Shown here one piece after another: positions 53,894-63,703 of a DNA stretch of 64,000 nt. Within the stretch, counting starts at the first letter, position 1; each line of letters opens with the position of its first letter. The position numbers and the translations under genes were made by a program. The DNA comes from Nitratireductor alexandrii. Lineage in GTDB: Bacteria > Pseudomonadota > Alphaproteobacteria > Rhizobiales > Rhizobiaceae. Under the pieces are notes generated by a model. That model had not been told where the DNA came from. It searched no databases and saw nothing but the letters and a program-made list of their open reading frames with translations. The DNA is taken from assembly GCF_004000215.1 (NCBI RefSeq), contig NZ_RBVY01000003.1, positions 292,970 through 356,969 on the forward strand. Reading direction: 5' to 3'.

Positions 53894-54988
53894 ATGAAAA
53901 AGGCATTATTGGCGAGCGTTGCGCTGACCTTCGCAATGTCGACCGCAGCGTATGCGGACATCGTAATCGCGACCGCCGGCCCGATGACCGGCCAGTATGC
54001 GTCCTTCGGTGCGCAGATGAAAGCCGGCGCCGAGCAGGCCGTGGAAGACATCAACGCTGCCGGTGGCGTCAACGGCGAAATGCTGAAGCTGGAAGTCGGC
54101 GACGACGCCTGCGATCCTAAGCAGGCCGTGGCGGTTGCCAACCAGTTCGCCGGCTCGGGTGTCGTCTTCGTGGCCGGGCATTTCTGCTCGGGATCGTCGA
54201 TCCCGGCCTCGTCGGTCTATGCCGATGAGGGCATCGTGCAGATTTCGCCGGCCTCGACCAATCCGAAATTCACCGACGAGCGTCCGGGCGAAGGCGTGTT
54301 CCGCGTCTGCGGCCGCGACGATCAGCAGGGCGACGTCGCCGGCGCCTATCTGGCCGAGAACTTCGCCGACAAGAAGGTTGCCTTCGTTCACGACAAGACC
54401 GCCTATGGCAAGGGTCTCGCGGACGCCACCATGTCGGCCTACGAAAAGGCGGGCGGCAAGCCGGCCCTCTACGAGGCCTATACCGCCGGTGAAAAGGACT
54501 ACACCGCGCTGGTCTCGAAGCTGAAGCAGGAAGGCGTCGGCGTGCTTTATGTCGGCGGCTATCACACCGAAGCCGGACTGATGGCGCGTCAGATGCGCGA
54601 ACAGGGCATGGATACGATCCTGGTATCGGGCGACGCGCTCGTCACCGACGAGTATTGGGCCATTACCGGCGACGCCGGTGAGGGCACGCTGATGACCTTC
54701 TCGCCGGATCCGCGCAAGAACCCCGACGCAGCTCCGCTGGTCGAGAAATTCCGCGCCAAGGGCATCGAGCCGGAAGGCTACGTGCTTTACACCTATGCCG
54801 CGATCCAGGCCTGGGCCGACGCGGTCGAGGCAGGTGGGTCCACCGATTTCGAACCGGTGGTCAAGGCGCTGAACGAAGGCAAGTTCAACACCGTTCTGGG
54901 CGAACTCGAATTCAACGAGACCGGCGACGTGACGCTGCCCGGCTACGTCTTCTACGAGTGGAAGGACGGCAAGTACGACTATCTCTGA
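53894..54988 (+). CDS. livJ: Branched-chain amino acid ABC transporter substrate-binding protein
   Basis: Periplasmic Leu/Ile/Val-type binding protein, 364 aa. The signal peptide MKKALLASVALTFAMSTAAY ends at Ala-Asp near residue 21. The mature protein begins DIVIATAGPMTGQYASFGAQ. The LIV motifs QAVEDINAAGGVNGE, VAGHFCSGSSIPAS and FVHDKTAYGKGLAD are typical, and the two Cys in GDDACDPKQ and GHFCSGSS could form the conserved disulfide. AAGGGAG precedes the ATG. It ends the liv cluster and is followed by a strong terminator. Confidence 0.95.
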   Translation: MKKALLASVALTFAMSTAAYADIVIATAGPMTGQYASFGAQMKAGAEQAVEDINAAGGVNGEMLKLEVGDDACDPKQAVAVANQFAGSGVVFVAGHFCSGSSIPASSVYADEGIVQISPASTNPKFTDERPGEGVFRVCGRDDQQGDVAGAYLAENFADKKVAFVHDKTAYGKGLADATMSAYEKAGGKPALYEAYTAGEKDYTALVSKLKQEGVGVLYVGGYHTEAGLMARQMREQGMDTILVSGDALVTDEYWAITGDAGEGTLMTFSPDPRKNPDAAPLVEKFRAKGIEPEGYVLYTYAAIQAWADAVEAGGSTDFEPVVKALNEGKFNTVLGELEFNETGDVTLPGYVFYEWKDGKYDYL

Positions 54989-55053
54989 TCCCGGCACCGG
55001 CCAGGATCCTGTCGGACACAAAGAGCCCGGGCGCGTTCCGGGCCTGCCAACGG

Positions 55054-55082
55054 AAACCCCCGTCGATCGTCGGCGGGGGTTT
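55054..55082 (+). terminator. Terminator of livJ
   Basis: A perfect 9-bp stem AAACCCCCG / CGGGGGTTT with an 11-base loop. It works on either strand because A-runs and T-runs flank it. Confidence 0.85.
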
Positions 55083-55352
55083 CGCATGTGTGGAGCCCTG
55101 GTTTTTTCAGCCTGCCGGCCGTCGACGCCGGAATGGGAGCCGGCCTCTTTGCGCTGTCGAGAGCGGTCCAAAAAAAGCGCGCGGGTAAGTTAAGTGAAAG
55201 CCTGTCGCCCCGTTACCGCTGCGTCACGGGCAATCCCCGAAAGTCCGCACCGGCTGCGGCGCGCGTCACACAAACGGCCCGTTCTCGCGCCGAGCGCCCT
55301 TTCGCAGGGTCCCCGCAATTCGACCTCGCAAATACCGGCGATCCGACGCAGC

Positions 55353-55385
55353 AAAAAGCCCGATCGGAGACCGACCGGGCTTTTT
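55353..55385 (-). terminator. Terminator of carD (bidirectional)
   Basis: AAAAAGCCCGATCGG and CCGACCGGGCTTTTT form a near-perfect 15-bp stem with a short loop and five T's at the end. It lies 24 bp beyond the carD stop. Confidence 0.9.
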
Positions 55386-55408
55386 CGCCAATGCTGAAGC
55401 AGAAGGGC

Positions 55409-55981
55409 TTATGCGGCCTCTTCCTGCTCGGAATCCTCGTTGTCGGCCTTGGCGCCGCGACGCGGACCCTTGGCTAGGTTCGCCTCGATCAGGCGCACCG
55501 ACTCGGTTTCCGACATCTTGTTGACGGCCGCGATCTCGCGCGCCATGCGATCGAGAGCCGCCTCGTAGAGCTGGCGTTCCGAATAGGACTGTTCCGGCTG
55601 GTTCTCGGCGCGATAGAGGTCGCGCACCACTTCCGAAATCGAGATCAGATCGCCGGAATTGATCTTGGCGTCATATTCCTGCGCGCGGCGCGACCACATG
55701 GTGCGCTTCACCCGGGCGCGGCCCTGCACCACCTTCAGCGCGCGTTCGACATAATCGGTTTCGGCGAGCTTGCGCATGCCAACCGACGTGGCCTTGGCGA
55801 CCGGCACTTTCAGCCGCATCTTGTCCTTCTGAAAGTCGATCACGAACAGTTCCAGCTTGTGTCCGGCAACTTCCTGCTCCTCGATCGCGACAATCTGTCC
55901 CACGCCGTGCGCGGGATAGACGATGAATTCCGCGGTCTTGAAGCCCTGGCGGGTTGCGTTTTTCTTCTGCTGGGATGCCAT
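55409..55981 (-). CDS. carD: CarD/CdnL-family RNA polymerase-binding regulator
   Basis: A 190-aa protein that binds the RNA polymerase beta subunit and stabilises open promoter complexes, mostly at rRNA and housekeeping promoters. The N-terminal Tudor-like domain has AEFIVYPAHGVGQIVAIEEQ and VIDFQKDKMRLKVPV. The C-terminal helical domain is RAQEYDAKINSGDLISISEVVRDLY, with SYSERQLYEAAL and the acidic tail. ATG 55981 has AAGGAG 10 bases upstream; a longer reading to 56119 lacks family similarity. It has its own terminator. Confidence 0.95.
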   Translation of the reverse strand: MASQQKKNATRQGFKTAEFIVYPAHGVGQIVAIEEQEVAGHKLELFVIDFQKDKMRLKVPVAKATSVGMRKLAETDYVERALKVVQGRARVKRTMWSRRAQEYDAKINSGDLISISEVVRDLYRAENQPEQSYSERQLYEAALDRMAREIAAVNKMSETESVRLIEANLAKGPRRGAKADNEDSEQEEAA

Positions 55982-56341
55982 ACGCCCTAAACTCCTTGTT
56001 TGCGGCTCCGGCTTTTGTGCCGGATTCCTGCTTCGAACGACGAAATGACGTCCGAAACCCTGGTAGGGGCGCAAAACGAACCGTTTCCGGCACACGGGCA
56101 TTTGCTGGCGCGCAGGCAATGAACCTGGCCAAGTCGCCTCGGACCGGAAACTGTAAGCACCTTTCGATGATTAAGGTTTTTGCGCCATCAAAAGACGAGG
56201 TAACGCCTAAAGGATGATCATTTCTATCACAATTATGCGAAAGAATCAACAACTTGCCGCAACAGCGAACGGCTCCGCGGGCTTATGCTTAAGGCCGCGA
56301 AACGTTAAGTCGGCAAATTCGTCGCCCCGGCAGCTGCGGGC
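55982..56341 (-). other. Intergenic region upstream of carD
   Basis: A 360-bp stretch between fdxA and carD, AT-rich around 56160-56250, which presumably contains the carD promoter (read on the minus strand, TTGATT-N17-TAGAAA near 56230 is a loose match). No gene or RNA is seen. Confidence 0.6.
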
Positions 56342-56680
56342 TCAGTCGCCCTCGCCGGGTTCTGGAGAAAAATACTTCTCGAATTTATTGTCGACGCCGT
56401 CGAACTCCTTGCCGTCGGCCGGTGGCTCCTTCTTGGCGGTGATGTTGGGCCATTTCTCGGCATAGTCGGCATTGATCTTCAGCCAGGAATCGAGACCCGG
56501 CTCGGTATCCGGCTTGATCGCGTCGGCGGGGCACTCGGGTTCACACACGCCACAGTCGATGCACTCGTCAGGATGGATGACGAGCATGTTTTCGCCTTCG
56601 TAGAAACAATCGACCGGACAGACCTCGATACAGTCCATGTATTTGCACTTGATGCAATTGTCGATGACGACATAGGTCAT
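56342..56680 (-). CDS. fdxA: Seven-iron ferredoxin FdxA
   Basis: A 112-aa ferredoxin with a 3Fe-4S and a 4Fe-4S cluster. The Cys patterns are [19 protein letters not shown] and [16 protein letters not shown]. The C-terminal ~60-residue extension ([20 protein letters not shown]) is the mark of alphaproteobacterial FdxA. ATG 56680 begins MTYVVIDNC. It lies 128 bp downstream of the S4 protein gene on the same strand. Its redox partners are not evident here. Confidence 0.97.
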   Translation of the reverse strand: MTYVVIDNCIKCKYMDCIEVCPVDCFYEGENMLVIHPDECIDCGVCEPECPADAIKPDTEPGLDSWLKINADYAEKWPNITAKKEPPADGKEFDGVDNKFEKYFSPEPGEGD

Positions 56681-56808
56681 GAAGGCACTCCGGGCACATG
56701 CGGCCTGCAACGTTTTCCGGTGAGGTAGCGCCTTTGCAATAGGCGTGCAAGAGGTGCTTTGTCGCCGGCCGGGGGGCATGGGGAATGGTTTTTCGCCGGC
56801 GGCCGAGG

Positions 56809-57186
56809 CTAGGGTTCGCCGCGCCACTTGTCCATGACGCGCCGCTCCTTCTTGGTCGGCCGACCGGCGCCGGCGTCGCGAAGACCAACCACGACGGGCT
56901 TTTCGGCCGCCACGGGTTTTGGCGTCAGGTCCTCGTAAAGGGTGCGGGCTTCCACGGCCGGGCCCCGCCGCGCACCCGTGTCGAGGATCCGGTAGACCAG
57001 CACGTCACGGGCGCGCGCGATGGTCAATACGTCGTCGACGCGCACCTGATACGCCGCCTGGGCGATCTTCTCGCGATTGACCCGGACACTGCCCGCCTGC
57101 ACCAGCTTGGCTGCTAGGGAGCGCGACTTGGCCACACGCGCGTAGAACAGCCATTTGTCGATGCGTTGGCGCTCGGGCCCGGCCAT
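56809..57186 (-). CDS. S4-domain RNA-binding protein (Hsp15-like)
   Basis: A 125-aa protein with an N-terminal S4 domain ([32 protein letters not shown]) of the Hsp15/HslR group, which binds free 50S subunits carrying nascent chains. The C-terminal part ([18 protein letters not shown]) is basic, as in that group. It lies 3 bp after the large helicase gene, so the two are cotranscribed. It is paired with this helicase gene in many alphaproteobacteria. Confidence 0.9.
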   Translation of the reverse strand: MAGPERQRIDKWLFYARVAKSRSLAAKLVQAGSVRVNREKIAQAAYQVRVDDVLTIARARDVLVYRILDTGARRGPAVEARTLYEDLTPKPVAAEKPVVVGLRDAGAGRPTKKERRVMDKWRGEP

Positions 57187-57189
57187 GGT

Positions 57190-60100
57190 CTATTTCTTGA
57201 GTTGCTCCTTGAGGGCGGCCAGCTTGGCGAACGGCGAATCGGGATCGATGCGGTCCCGCTTCTCCTCGCGCCGGGGGGCGAATTGCGGCTTGTCCTTGCC
57301 GCCCCCGCGCCGATTGCCGCCGCCCTTGAAGCGGCCGGCCTTGGCCTGTTCGCCCTTGTCCCTGCCGTCCCCGTCCTTGCCGCTCTTGCCATGCTTGCCG
57401 AAACGCGGCTTGCCGCCTTCCTCGCCCGCCGCGCGGCGCGGCCTGCGCCCGGCGCCGTCGCGGCCGGAGCGGTTGCGATTGCCGCCCATGCGGCCGGGAC
57501 GCCAGAGGGTGACCAGTTTCGGTTCGCCCGCCTCCGCGTCGGCCTCCGGCTGGGCGGCCGGGGCGCCTTCGTCGCCAACCGTTTTCTCGACGGCCTCGGC
57601 GGCTGCCGTGGTTTGCCCCTCGCCTGCCGCAATCTCGTCTGAAGCGGGCTGCCCGGCCGGATCGTCCTTGGCCGGAACCGGGCTTTCGCCGGCAGCGGCT
57701 TTTGCCTCATCCGGCGCGACCGGGAGGGCGCTCGCAGCCGGCTCGGCGTCGCCCGCAGCCGTAGACGCCGCATCCGCGGTTCCGGCATCCGTCTCGCTTG
57801 CGGTAACGGGGGCTGCCTCTGGCGTATCGGCGCCGGCGGCTGCATCCGACCTGCCTTCGCCGGCAACGGCGCCGGCCTCCATGGCGCCCGCATCGGGCGC
57901 CGGCACGGCCTGCGCTTCGTCTTTTGCCGCAGCGGCCTGGGCGGCCGCGGCCGCCTTCGCGGCGGCTTCGGCATCGAGCGCGTCGAGCCGCCCCTTGATC
58001 TCTTCGGCCGGCTTGGGTTCGCCGCGATAGCCCAGGCCCTTGAGGATTTCATCCATGTCCTCGGCGGTCGCGCCGAGGATCGACATCATCGCCGGCGTGA
58101 CCAAAAAGCCATTGCCGTCGAAGGCACCGTCGGGCCGCGATCCGCTGCCCGGTCGCCATGCCAGCGCGGGGCGGATCAGGTCGGCCAGCCGCTCGAGAAT
58201 GTCGATGCGTACCGCGCGCCGTCCGAGCCGGCGAAAACCGGCAAGGCGATAGAATTCCTTTTCGAATTCCGGCTCGATCACCAGCGAGGTGCGGCCGGAG
58301 GCGAGCCCGTGAACGACATCGCCGAAACCGGGCTTGTCCTTGCCGTCGTTCTGCAGCGCCCACAACAAGGTCACCAGTCCCGCCGGGCCGGGCTTCAGCA
58401 GCGCCGGAACGAAGATGTGGTAGGCGCCGAAGCGCACGCCGAGCCGCCGTAGCGCGCCGCGCGCCTCCTGATCGAGCCCGCGCACTTCGTCGGCCACCTC
58501 GCGGCGACCGATCATGCCGAGATTTTCCACCAGCCGGAAAGCGATGCCGCGGGCGATGCCGGAAAGCTGTTCGGCGTCACGCAGATCGGCCAGCGGCTTG
58601 AGCAGGCTGTCGATCTGGAAGGCGACGAAACGCTCGATGCGCGCCGCGACCTTGTCGCGCGCCGGCCCGGTCACCTGTTCGTCGGCAAGCAGCACCGCGC
58701 GCGGACGCAGAAGGTCCTCGCTCGCCACCAGCGTGGCCACCGGCGCGCCGATCCAGCGCACGACACCGTCCGACCCGAGCGCGAGGTCGCCGTTGCCGGT
58801 CGCAGCGAAGCGCTCGGCTCGGGCCTCGAACTCCTGCGCCAGCGCCTTTTGCGCGGCCGTTTTCACCGCGCGCGCATCCTCGCCGCCTGCCGACTGGTCG
58901 GCGGTAAAGCGGAACCCCTGCAATTCGCCGACATGATGTCCTTCCACGAGGACCTGTCCGGACGGATTGATTTCAGCGTCAAGCATCGTGTTTTCTCTCA
59001 GCCGCTTCATGAGCACGGAAGTCCTGCGGTCAACGAAGCGTTTCGTCAACCGCTCATGTAACGCATCGGACAGCCGGTCCTCGATCTCGCGCGTTTTTTC
59101 CTGCCAGTGTGCCGGATCGGCAAGCCAGCCCGGACGGTGGGAGACGAAGGTCCAGGTGCGGATCTGCGCGATGCGCTGCGACAGCGCGTCGATCTCGCCC
59201 TGGGTGGTGTCGGCGCGACGCACCTGCTCGGCCATGTAGTTTTCGTCGACATGACCGCGGCGCACGAGGTCGGTATAGATGGCGCCGATCAGATCGGCGT
59301 GCTGGGCCGGCGCGATCCGTCGATAGTCCGGCAGCGCGCACACATCCCACAAGGTCGCCACCCGCTCCCGTGTCGTCGCCAGGTCGCGTATGTCGGCATC
59401 GCGGATCACCGTCTCCAGCGCTTGCTGGTCGACCGCCGGCGGCGCCCGGGTCAGCCCCTCGACCGGCGCCGGGGTTTCGATCGACCGGCGCAACGCGTCC
59501 AGACTGCCAAAGTCGAATTCGGCCGTGCGCCATTGCAGCACCCGCACCGGCTCGAAATCGTGCGCTTCGATCTTTTCGACGAGCTCGTCGTCGAACGGAT
59601 CGACCTGGCCGGTGACCCCGAACGTGCCATCGCGCATGTGCCGGCCGGCGCGGCCGGCGATCTGGCCGAGTTCGGCGGCGGTGAGCTGGCGGTACTGATA
59701 GCCGTCGAACTTGCGGTTCTGCGCAAACGCGACGTGGTCGACATCGAGATTCAGCCCCATGCCGATCGCATCGGTGGCGACCAGATAGTCGACGTCGCCC
59801 GACTGGTAGAGCGCGACCTGGGCATTGCGGGTGCGCGGACTGAGCGCGCCGAGCACCACGGCAGCACCGCCGCGCTGACGACGGATCAGCTCGGCGATCG
59901 CGTAGACCTCGTCGGCCGAGAAGGCGACGATCGCCGTGCGCGGCGGCAGGCGCGTGATCTTCTTGGAGCCCGAATAGGCAAGATGCGACATGCGTGGCCG
60001 GGTGACGACCGACAGGCCCTTGAGCAGCCGTTCCAGGATGCCGCGCATCGTCGCCGCACCGAGAAGCAAAGTCTCCTGCCGGCCGCGCAGATGCAGGATA

Positions 60101-60465
60101 CGGTCGGTGAAGATGTGGCCGCGCTCCAGGTCGCCGGCGAGCTGGACCTCGTCAATCGCCACGAAGGCGGCATCTGTCTGGCGCGGCATCGCCTCCACGG
60201 TGCAGACCGAAAACCGAGCGCCCGGCGGCTGGATCTTCTCCTCGCCGGTGATCAGCGCGACATTGTCGGCGCCCACCTTGTCGGCGACCCGACCGTAGAC
60301 CTCGCGCGCCAGAAGCCGCAGCGGCAGGCCGATCACGCCGGTTTCGTGCGCGACCATGCGTTCGATGGCGAGATGGGTCTTGCCGGTATTGGTCGGCCCG
60401 AGAATCGCGGTCACGTCGCGCCCGGACAGAATCAGCGGCCCCTGCTGTTTCGGCTGAATATTCAT
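57190..60465 (-). CDS. SUV3/MgpS-type ATP-dependent RNA helicase
   Basis: A 1091-aa superfamily 2 helicase. Motif I is GPTNTGKT (residues 23-30), motif II is FVAIDEVQLAGD (DEVQ rather than DEAD/DEAH, as in SUV3), and motif VI is AELGQIAGRAGRHM. YLVATDAIGMGLNLDV is motif V. In rhizobia the homologue is called MgpS. After the helicase body (to about residue 830) comes a ~260-residue Ala/Pro/Asp/Glu-rich tail ending in an Arg/Lys/Gly-rich segment, probably disordered and RNA-binding. ATG 60465 starts MNIQPKQQGPLILSGRD. Confidence 0.9.
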   Translation of the reverse strand: MNIQPKQQGPLILSGRDVTAILGPTNTGKTHLAIERMVAHETGVIGLPLRLLAREVYGRVADKVGADNVALITGEEKIQPPGARFSVCTVEAMPRQTDAAFVAIDEVQLAGDLERGHIFTDRILHLRGRQETLLLGAATMRGILERLLKGLSVVTRPRMSHLAYSGSKKITRLPPRTAIVAFSADEVYAIAELIRRQRGGAAVVLGALSPRTRNAQVALYQSGDVDYLVATDAIGMGLNLDVDHVAFAQNRKFDGYQYRQLTAAELGQIAGRAGRHMRDGTFGVTGQVDPFDDELVEKIEAHDFEPVRVLQWRTAEFDFGSLDALRRSIETPAPVEGLTRAPPAVDQQALETVIRDADIRDLATTRERVATLWDVCALPDYRRIAPAQHADLIGAIYTDLVRRGHVDENYMAEQVRRADTTQGEIDALSQRIAQIRTWTFVSHRPGWLADPAHWQEKTREIEDRLSDALHERLTKRFVDRRTSVLMKRLRENTMLDAEINPSGQVLVEGHHVGELQGFRFTADQSAGGEDARAVKTAAQKALAQEFEARAERFAATGNGDLALGSDGVVRWIGAPVATLVASEDLLRPRAVLLADEQVTGPARDKVAARIERFVAFQIDSLLKPLADLRDAEQLSGIARGIAFRLVENLGMIGRREVADEVRGLDQEARGALRRLGVRFGAYHIFVPALLKPGPAGLVTLLWALQNDGKDKPGFGDVVHGLASGRTSLVIEPEFEKEFYRLAGFRRLGRRAVRIDILERLADLIRPALAWRPGSGSRPDGAFDGNGFLVTPAMMSILGATAEDMDEILKGLGYRGEPKPAEEIKGRLDALDAEAAAKAAAAAQAAAAKDEAQAVPAPDAGAMEAGAVAGEGRSDAAAGADTPEAAPVTASETDAGTADAASTAAGDAEPAASALPVAPDEAKAAAGESPVPAKDDPAGQPASDEIAAGEGQTTAAAEAVEKTVGDEGAPAAQPEADAEAGEPKLVTLWRPGRMGGNRNRSGRDGAGRRPRRAAGEEGGKPRFGKHGKSGKDGDGRDKGEQAKAGRFKGGGNRRGGGKDKPQFAPRREEKRDRIDPDSPFAKLAALKEQLKK

Positions 60466-60861
60466 GGAATGGCAATCAGGCCCTTTGCGCCAATGCCCTT
60501 TTGTCGCCGTCTGATCGTTCCGGCGCTAGGCGCTGAGGGCGAAGTGAGGGCGGATTTCGCCAGGAAGACATAGGAGCTTTCCCGCCCGAACACAATCGGC
60601 AAGCGCCGCCGGGCGGGCTGGCGCCGCAATTGGAACGGGACTGGAACGAATCGGCGACGAATCGCTGACTCGGCCTGATTCAGGGTTTGTTCCATGCGCC
60701 TATCTGGTGTTCGTCCGGGCGCGGGACACCAGATGGTGAATCGGCATATGTGGTCGGCAACACCCACCGGCAGCCGCGAGACTTGGCCTCAGGGCGCGGC
60801 CGGTGCAGGATACACCCTGTCGGCCAAAAGGCTGCGGCGCGGATGCGGGGTGGAACCGGGA
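60466..60861. other. Divergent promoter region, helicase and DUF922 genes
   Basis: A 396-bp gap between the helicase (-) and the DUF922 gene (+). It must hold both promoters. I see no clear -35/-10 pair, repeat or RNA. In-frame start codons upstream of 60862 (for example 60694) extend the DUF922 frame but without signal-peptide character. Confidence 0.5.
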
Positions 60862-61455
60862 ATGCGCGGGCATCGTCTTGAAACGGCAATATCTGGCATC
60901 CGGCGATGGCTGTTGGCGGCGGCCTTGCTTTTGGGCGCAGTGCTACCGAGTCAAGGCTGGGCCGACGAGGGCACCGAGATCACCCGGCGTTATTATGCCA
61001 TCAGCGGCCGCTCCCGCGCCGAACTGCTCGCCTCCGTGCGGCGCAATGCACCCCGCGCCGGGTCGGCCTACGGTATCGGTTTCATCGATTTTCATCCGCG
61101 CTACACGCTCGCGCCGATCGCCGAGGGCTGCCGCGTCGACACGGCCACGGTCGGCTTGCGGATCGTGTTGCGCCTGCCGCGCTGGAACGGAGCCAAGGAC
61201 GCGCCGCAGGCGGTAAAGCGGCTCGCCGCCCGTTTCGAGCGCGCGATCACAGCGCATGAAATGCAACATGTGCGCATCGCCAAACACCATGCACGGCGCA
61301 TGGCGCGCCAGATCGCGCGTCTCAAACCGGCCGAGAACTGCTGGAGGTTGCGGCGTGCGGCCCAAGCCGTGATCGCACGACACAAAAAGGCCCATCGCGC
61401 GAGCCAAGCCGCCTTCGATCGGCGCACCCGCAAGGCCATCAAGCGGCTCTTGTGA
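60862..61455 (+). CDS. DUF922 family, putative exported Zn protease
   Basis: A 197-aa protein with a signal peptide (IRRWLLAAALLLGAVLPSQG, cleavage near ADEG). The mature start YYAISGRSRAELLASVRRNAP is the DUF922 opening. A metalloprotease motif HEMQH lies at residues 132-136 in ITAHEMQHVRIAKHHARR. Two Cys (in EGCRVD and ENCWRL) may pair. ATG 60862 is preferred as it opens the signal peptide. Proteolytic activity is predicted from the HExxH only. Confidence 0.8.
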   Translation: MRGHRLETAISGIRRWLLAAALLLGAVLPSQGWADEGTEITRRYYAISGRSRAELLASVRRNAPRAGSAYGIGFIDFHPRYTLAPIAEGCRVDTATVGLRIVLRLPRWNGAKDAPQAVKRLAARFERAITAHEMQHVRIAKHHARRMARQIARLKPAENCWRLRRAAQAVIARHKKAHRASQAAFDRRTRKAIKRLL

Positions 61456-61485
61456 AGGCGCCGCGGCCGCGCCGGATTTCATCCG

Positions 61486-62208
61486 TCAGGTGAAATATTG
61501 CCCGCCATTGGCCGTGATCGTCGAGCCGGTGATGAAGCCGGCGTCGTCGGAGGCGAGAAAGACCACGCAGCGCGCGATCTCGTCCGCTTCGCCGAGACGG
61601 CCGACCGGAATCTGGGCGATGATCGCCTCGCGCACTTTCTCCGGCACGGCCATGACCATGTCGGTTCCGATATAGCCCGGGCAGATCGCGTTGACGGTGA
61701 TACCGTTGCGCGCGCCCTCCTGGGCCAGCGCCTTGGTGAAGCCGAGATCGCCGGCCTTTGACGCGGAATAGTTGGCCTGGGCAAACTGTCCCTTCTGACC
61801 GTTGATGGAGGAGATGGTGATGACCCGGCCGAACTTGCGCTCGCGCATGCCATTCCAGACCGGATGGGTCATGTTGAAGACGCCGTTGAGATTGGTGTTG
61901 ATGACGTCGGTCCACTGTTCCCTGGTCATCTTGTGAAAGGGGGCGTCGCGGGTGATGCCGGCATTGTTGACCAGAATATCGACCGGTCCGAGATCGGCTT
62001 CGACCTGGGCGATGCCGCCGGCGCAGGCGTCGTAATCGGCCACGGACCATTTGTAGACCGGAATGCCGGTTTCGGCGTTGAAGCCCTGCGCCGCCTCGTC
62101 ATTGCCGGCATAGTTGGCCGCTACGTTGCAGCCCGCCTGTTTGAGCGCGACGGCGATTGCCGCCCCGATGCCGCGCGTTCCCCCGGTGACGATCGCGGTT
62201 CTGGCCAT
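61486..62208 (-). CDS. phaB: Acetoacetyl-CoA reductase
   Basis: NADPH-dependent reductase that makes (R)-3-hydroxybutyryl-CoA, the precursor of polyhydroxybutyrate. It is an SDR of 240 aa: TGGTRGIG cofactor motif (residues 8-15), NNAG at 81-84, catalytic Tyr147 and Lys151 in QANYSASKAG. The C-terminal ITGSTITANGGQYFT ending is typical of PhaB. It lies 125 bp downstream of phaA on the same strand. Confidence 0.96.
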   Translation of the reverse strand: MARTAIVTGGTRGIGAAIAVALKQAGCNVAANYAGNDEAAQGFNAETGIPVYKWSVADYDACAGGIAQVEADLGPVDILVNNAGITRDAPFHKMTREQWTDVINTNLNGVFNMTHPVWNGMRERKFGRVITISSINGQKGQFAQANYSASKAGDLGFTKALAQEGARNGITVNAICPGYIGTDMVMAVPEKVREAIIAQIPVGRLGEADEIARCVVFLASDDAGFITGSTITANGGQYFT

Positions 62209-62333
62209 TTGGTTCTCCTCCCTGTCTGCGGAGAGGCTGACGGTTCACGACGGCTGGCGAAGTGCGGGGTCGGAAGCCGCTTCGCTCTTTTTCCGCCGCT
62301 CCCGCGCGCCGCCCCCTCTTTTCTGCCGTTTGC

Positions 62334-63521
62334 TTAGTTCATCGCTTCCACGCACATGGCGACCCCCATGCCGCCGCCGATGCACAAGGTGGCAAGGCCC
62401 TTCTTCGCACCGCGCCGCTGCATCTCGTGCACCAGCGTGTTGAAGATGCGCGCGCCCGAGGCGCCGATCGGATGGCCGATCGCGATCGCGCCGCCATTGA
62501 CGTTCACGATGTCCGGATCCCAGCCCATATCCTTGTTGACCGCGCAGGCCTGTGCGGCGAAGGCCTCGTTGGCCTCGACCATGTCGAGATCCGCTGCCTT
62601 CCAGCCGGCCCGTTCGAGCGCCTTGCGCGAGGCCGGGATCGGTCCCGTCCCCATCACCTTGGGATCGACGCCGGCGGTCGCCCACGACACGATGCGCGCC
62701 AGCGGCTTGACGCCGCGGCGGGTCGCCTCGTCCTCGCTCATCAGCAGCGCCGCGGCTGCGCCGTCGTTGATACCCGACGCGTTCGCGGCCGTCACGGAGC
62801 CCTCCTTGTCGAAGGCCGGCCGCAGCTTCTGCATGGCCTCGATGGTCGCGCCGTGGCGAATATATTCGTCGGCGTCGACCACGATGTCGCCCTTGCGCGT
62901 CTTGATCGTCACGGCGACGATCTCGTCCTTGAACTTGCCGGCCTTTTGGGCGGCTTCCGCCTTGTTTTGCGAGGCGAGCGCGAACTGGTCCTGGTCGTCG
63001 CGGGAAATCTGGAACTGGCGCGCCACGTTCTCCGCCGTCACGCCCATGTGATAGCCGTTGAACGCATCCCACAACCCGTCCCGGATCATGGTGTCGATCA
63101 TGGCGTAGTCGCCCATCTTCACGCCGGCGCGCAGATGCTGGCAATGCGGCGACAGCGACATCGATTCCTGGCCGCCCGCCACGATGATCCGGGCATCGCC
63201 GCTGGCGATCTGCTGCATGCCCACGGCAATCGCCCGCAGACCCGATCCACACACCTGGTTGAGCCCCCAGGCGCTGGTTTCCTTGGGCATGCCGGCCGCC
63301 ATCGAGGCCTGGCGCGCGGGGTTCTGGCCTTGGCCGGCCGTAAGCACCTGCCCCAGGATCACCTCGTCGACTTCGGCCGGCTCGACACCGGCCCGCGCCA
63401 GCACTTCCTTGAGCACGACCGCGCCCAAATCGTGCGCGGGCGTGGTGGCGAACGCGCCGTTGAAGGAACCGACCGCGGTGCGCGCGGCACTGGCGATGAC
63501 GATGGAAGGCGAAGCGGACAT
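62334..63521 (-). CDS. phaA: Acetyl-CoA acetyltransferase (beta-ketothiolase)
   Basis: Condenses two acetyl-CoA to acetoacetyl-CoA. The nucleophile Cys91 lies in [12 protein letters not shown]. The C-terminal His is in [14 protein letters not shown] and the second Cys in [11 protein letters not shown]. The 395-aa length is normal. ATG 63521 has GGGAG 6-10 bases upstream; a longer reading from 63545 adds eight residues. It forms phaA-phaB, divergent from phaR. Confidence 0.96.
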   Translation of the reverse strand: MSASPSIVIASAARTAVGSFNGAFATTPAHDLGAVVLKEVLARAGVEPAEVDEVILGQVLTAGQGQNPARQASMAAGMPKETSAWGLNQVCGSGLRAIAVGMQQIASGDARIIVAGGQESMSLSPHCQHLRAGVKMGDYAMIDTMIRDGLWDAFNGYHMGVTAENVARQFQISRDDQDQFALASQNKAEAAQKAGKFKDEIVAVTIKTRKGDIVVDADEYIRHGATIEAMQKLRPAFDKEGSVTAANASGINDGAAAALLMSEDEATRRGVKPLARIVSWATAGVDPKVMGTGPIPASRKALERAGWKAADLDMVEANEAFAAQACAVNKDMGWDPDIVNVNGGAIAIGHPIGASGARIFNTLVHEMQRRGAKKGLATLCIGGGMGVAMCVEAMN

Positions 63522-63683
63522 CCTGGTCTCCCTGTGTGCGGGCATATCGCAACTTTGTTGCCCGTAGCTTGGCGCGAGTCAAATTCGAAATGCGCGGCAC
63601 GGCGCCTCGCCCTGGCGAAAGCCCGGGCTGGCCGCGCGCTCTTTCCTGCGGTGCACAAATCGCTTTTCATTGATGCGGCTTTG

Positions 63684-63703
63684 CGCATATCCTGAAATAT
63701 GCG
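63684..63703 (+). promoter_or_regulatory. Candidate PhaR operator dyad
   Basis: CGCATAT, six bases, ATATGCG: a perfect 7-bp inverted repeat 51 bp upstream of the phaR start, in the phaA/phaR divergent region. The adjacent GACATGTC (63703-63710) is also self-complementary. PhaR is known to repress its own gene in other bacteria; binding here is inference. Confidence 0.5.

Larger units (their letters stand above)
54989..55408 (+). other. Intergenic region between livJ and carD ends
   Basis: A 420-bp gap between the convergent livJ (+) and carD (-) genes. It holds terminators at both ends (55054-55082 and 55353-55385) plus a 6-bp GC hairpin (GCCCGG / CCGGGC) near 55025-55043. The ~270 bp between the terminators show no gene, RNA or repeat that I can support. 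Confidence 0.7.

Noticed and set aside
62262-63695. A 477-codon plus-strand frame opposite phaA
   Set aside because: Antisense shadow of a complete thiolase.
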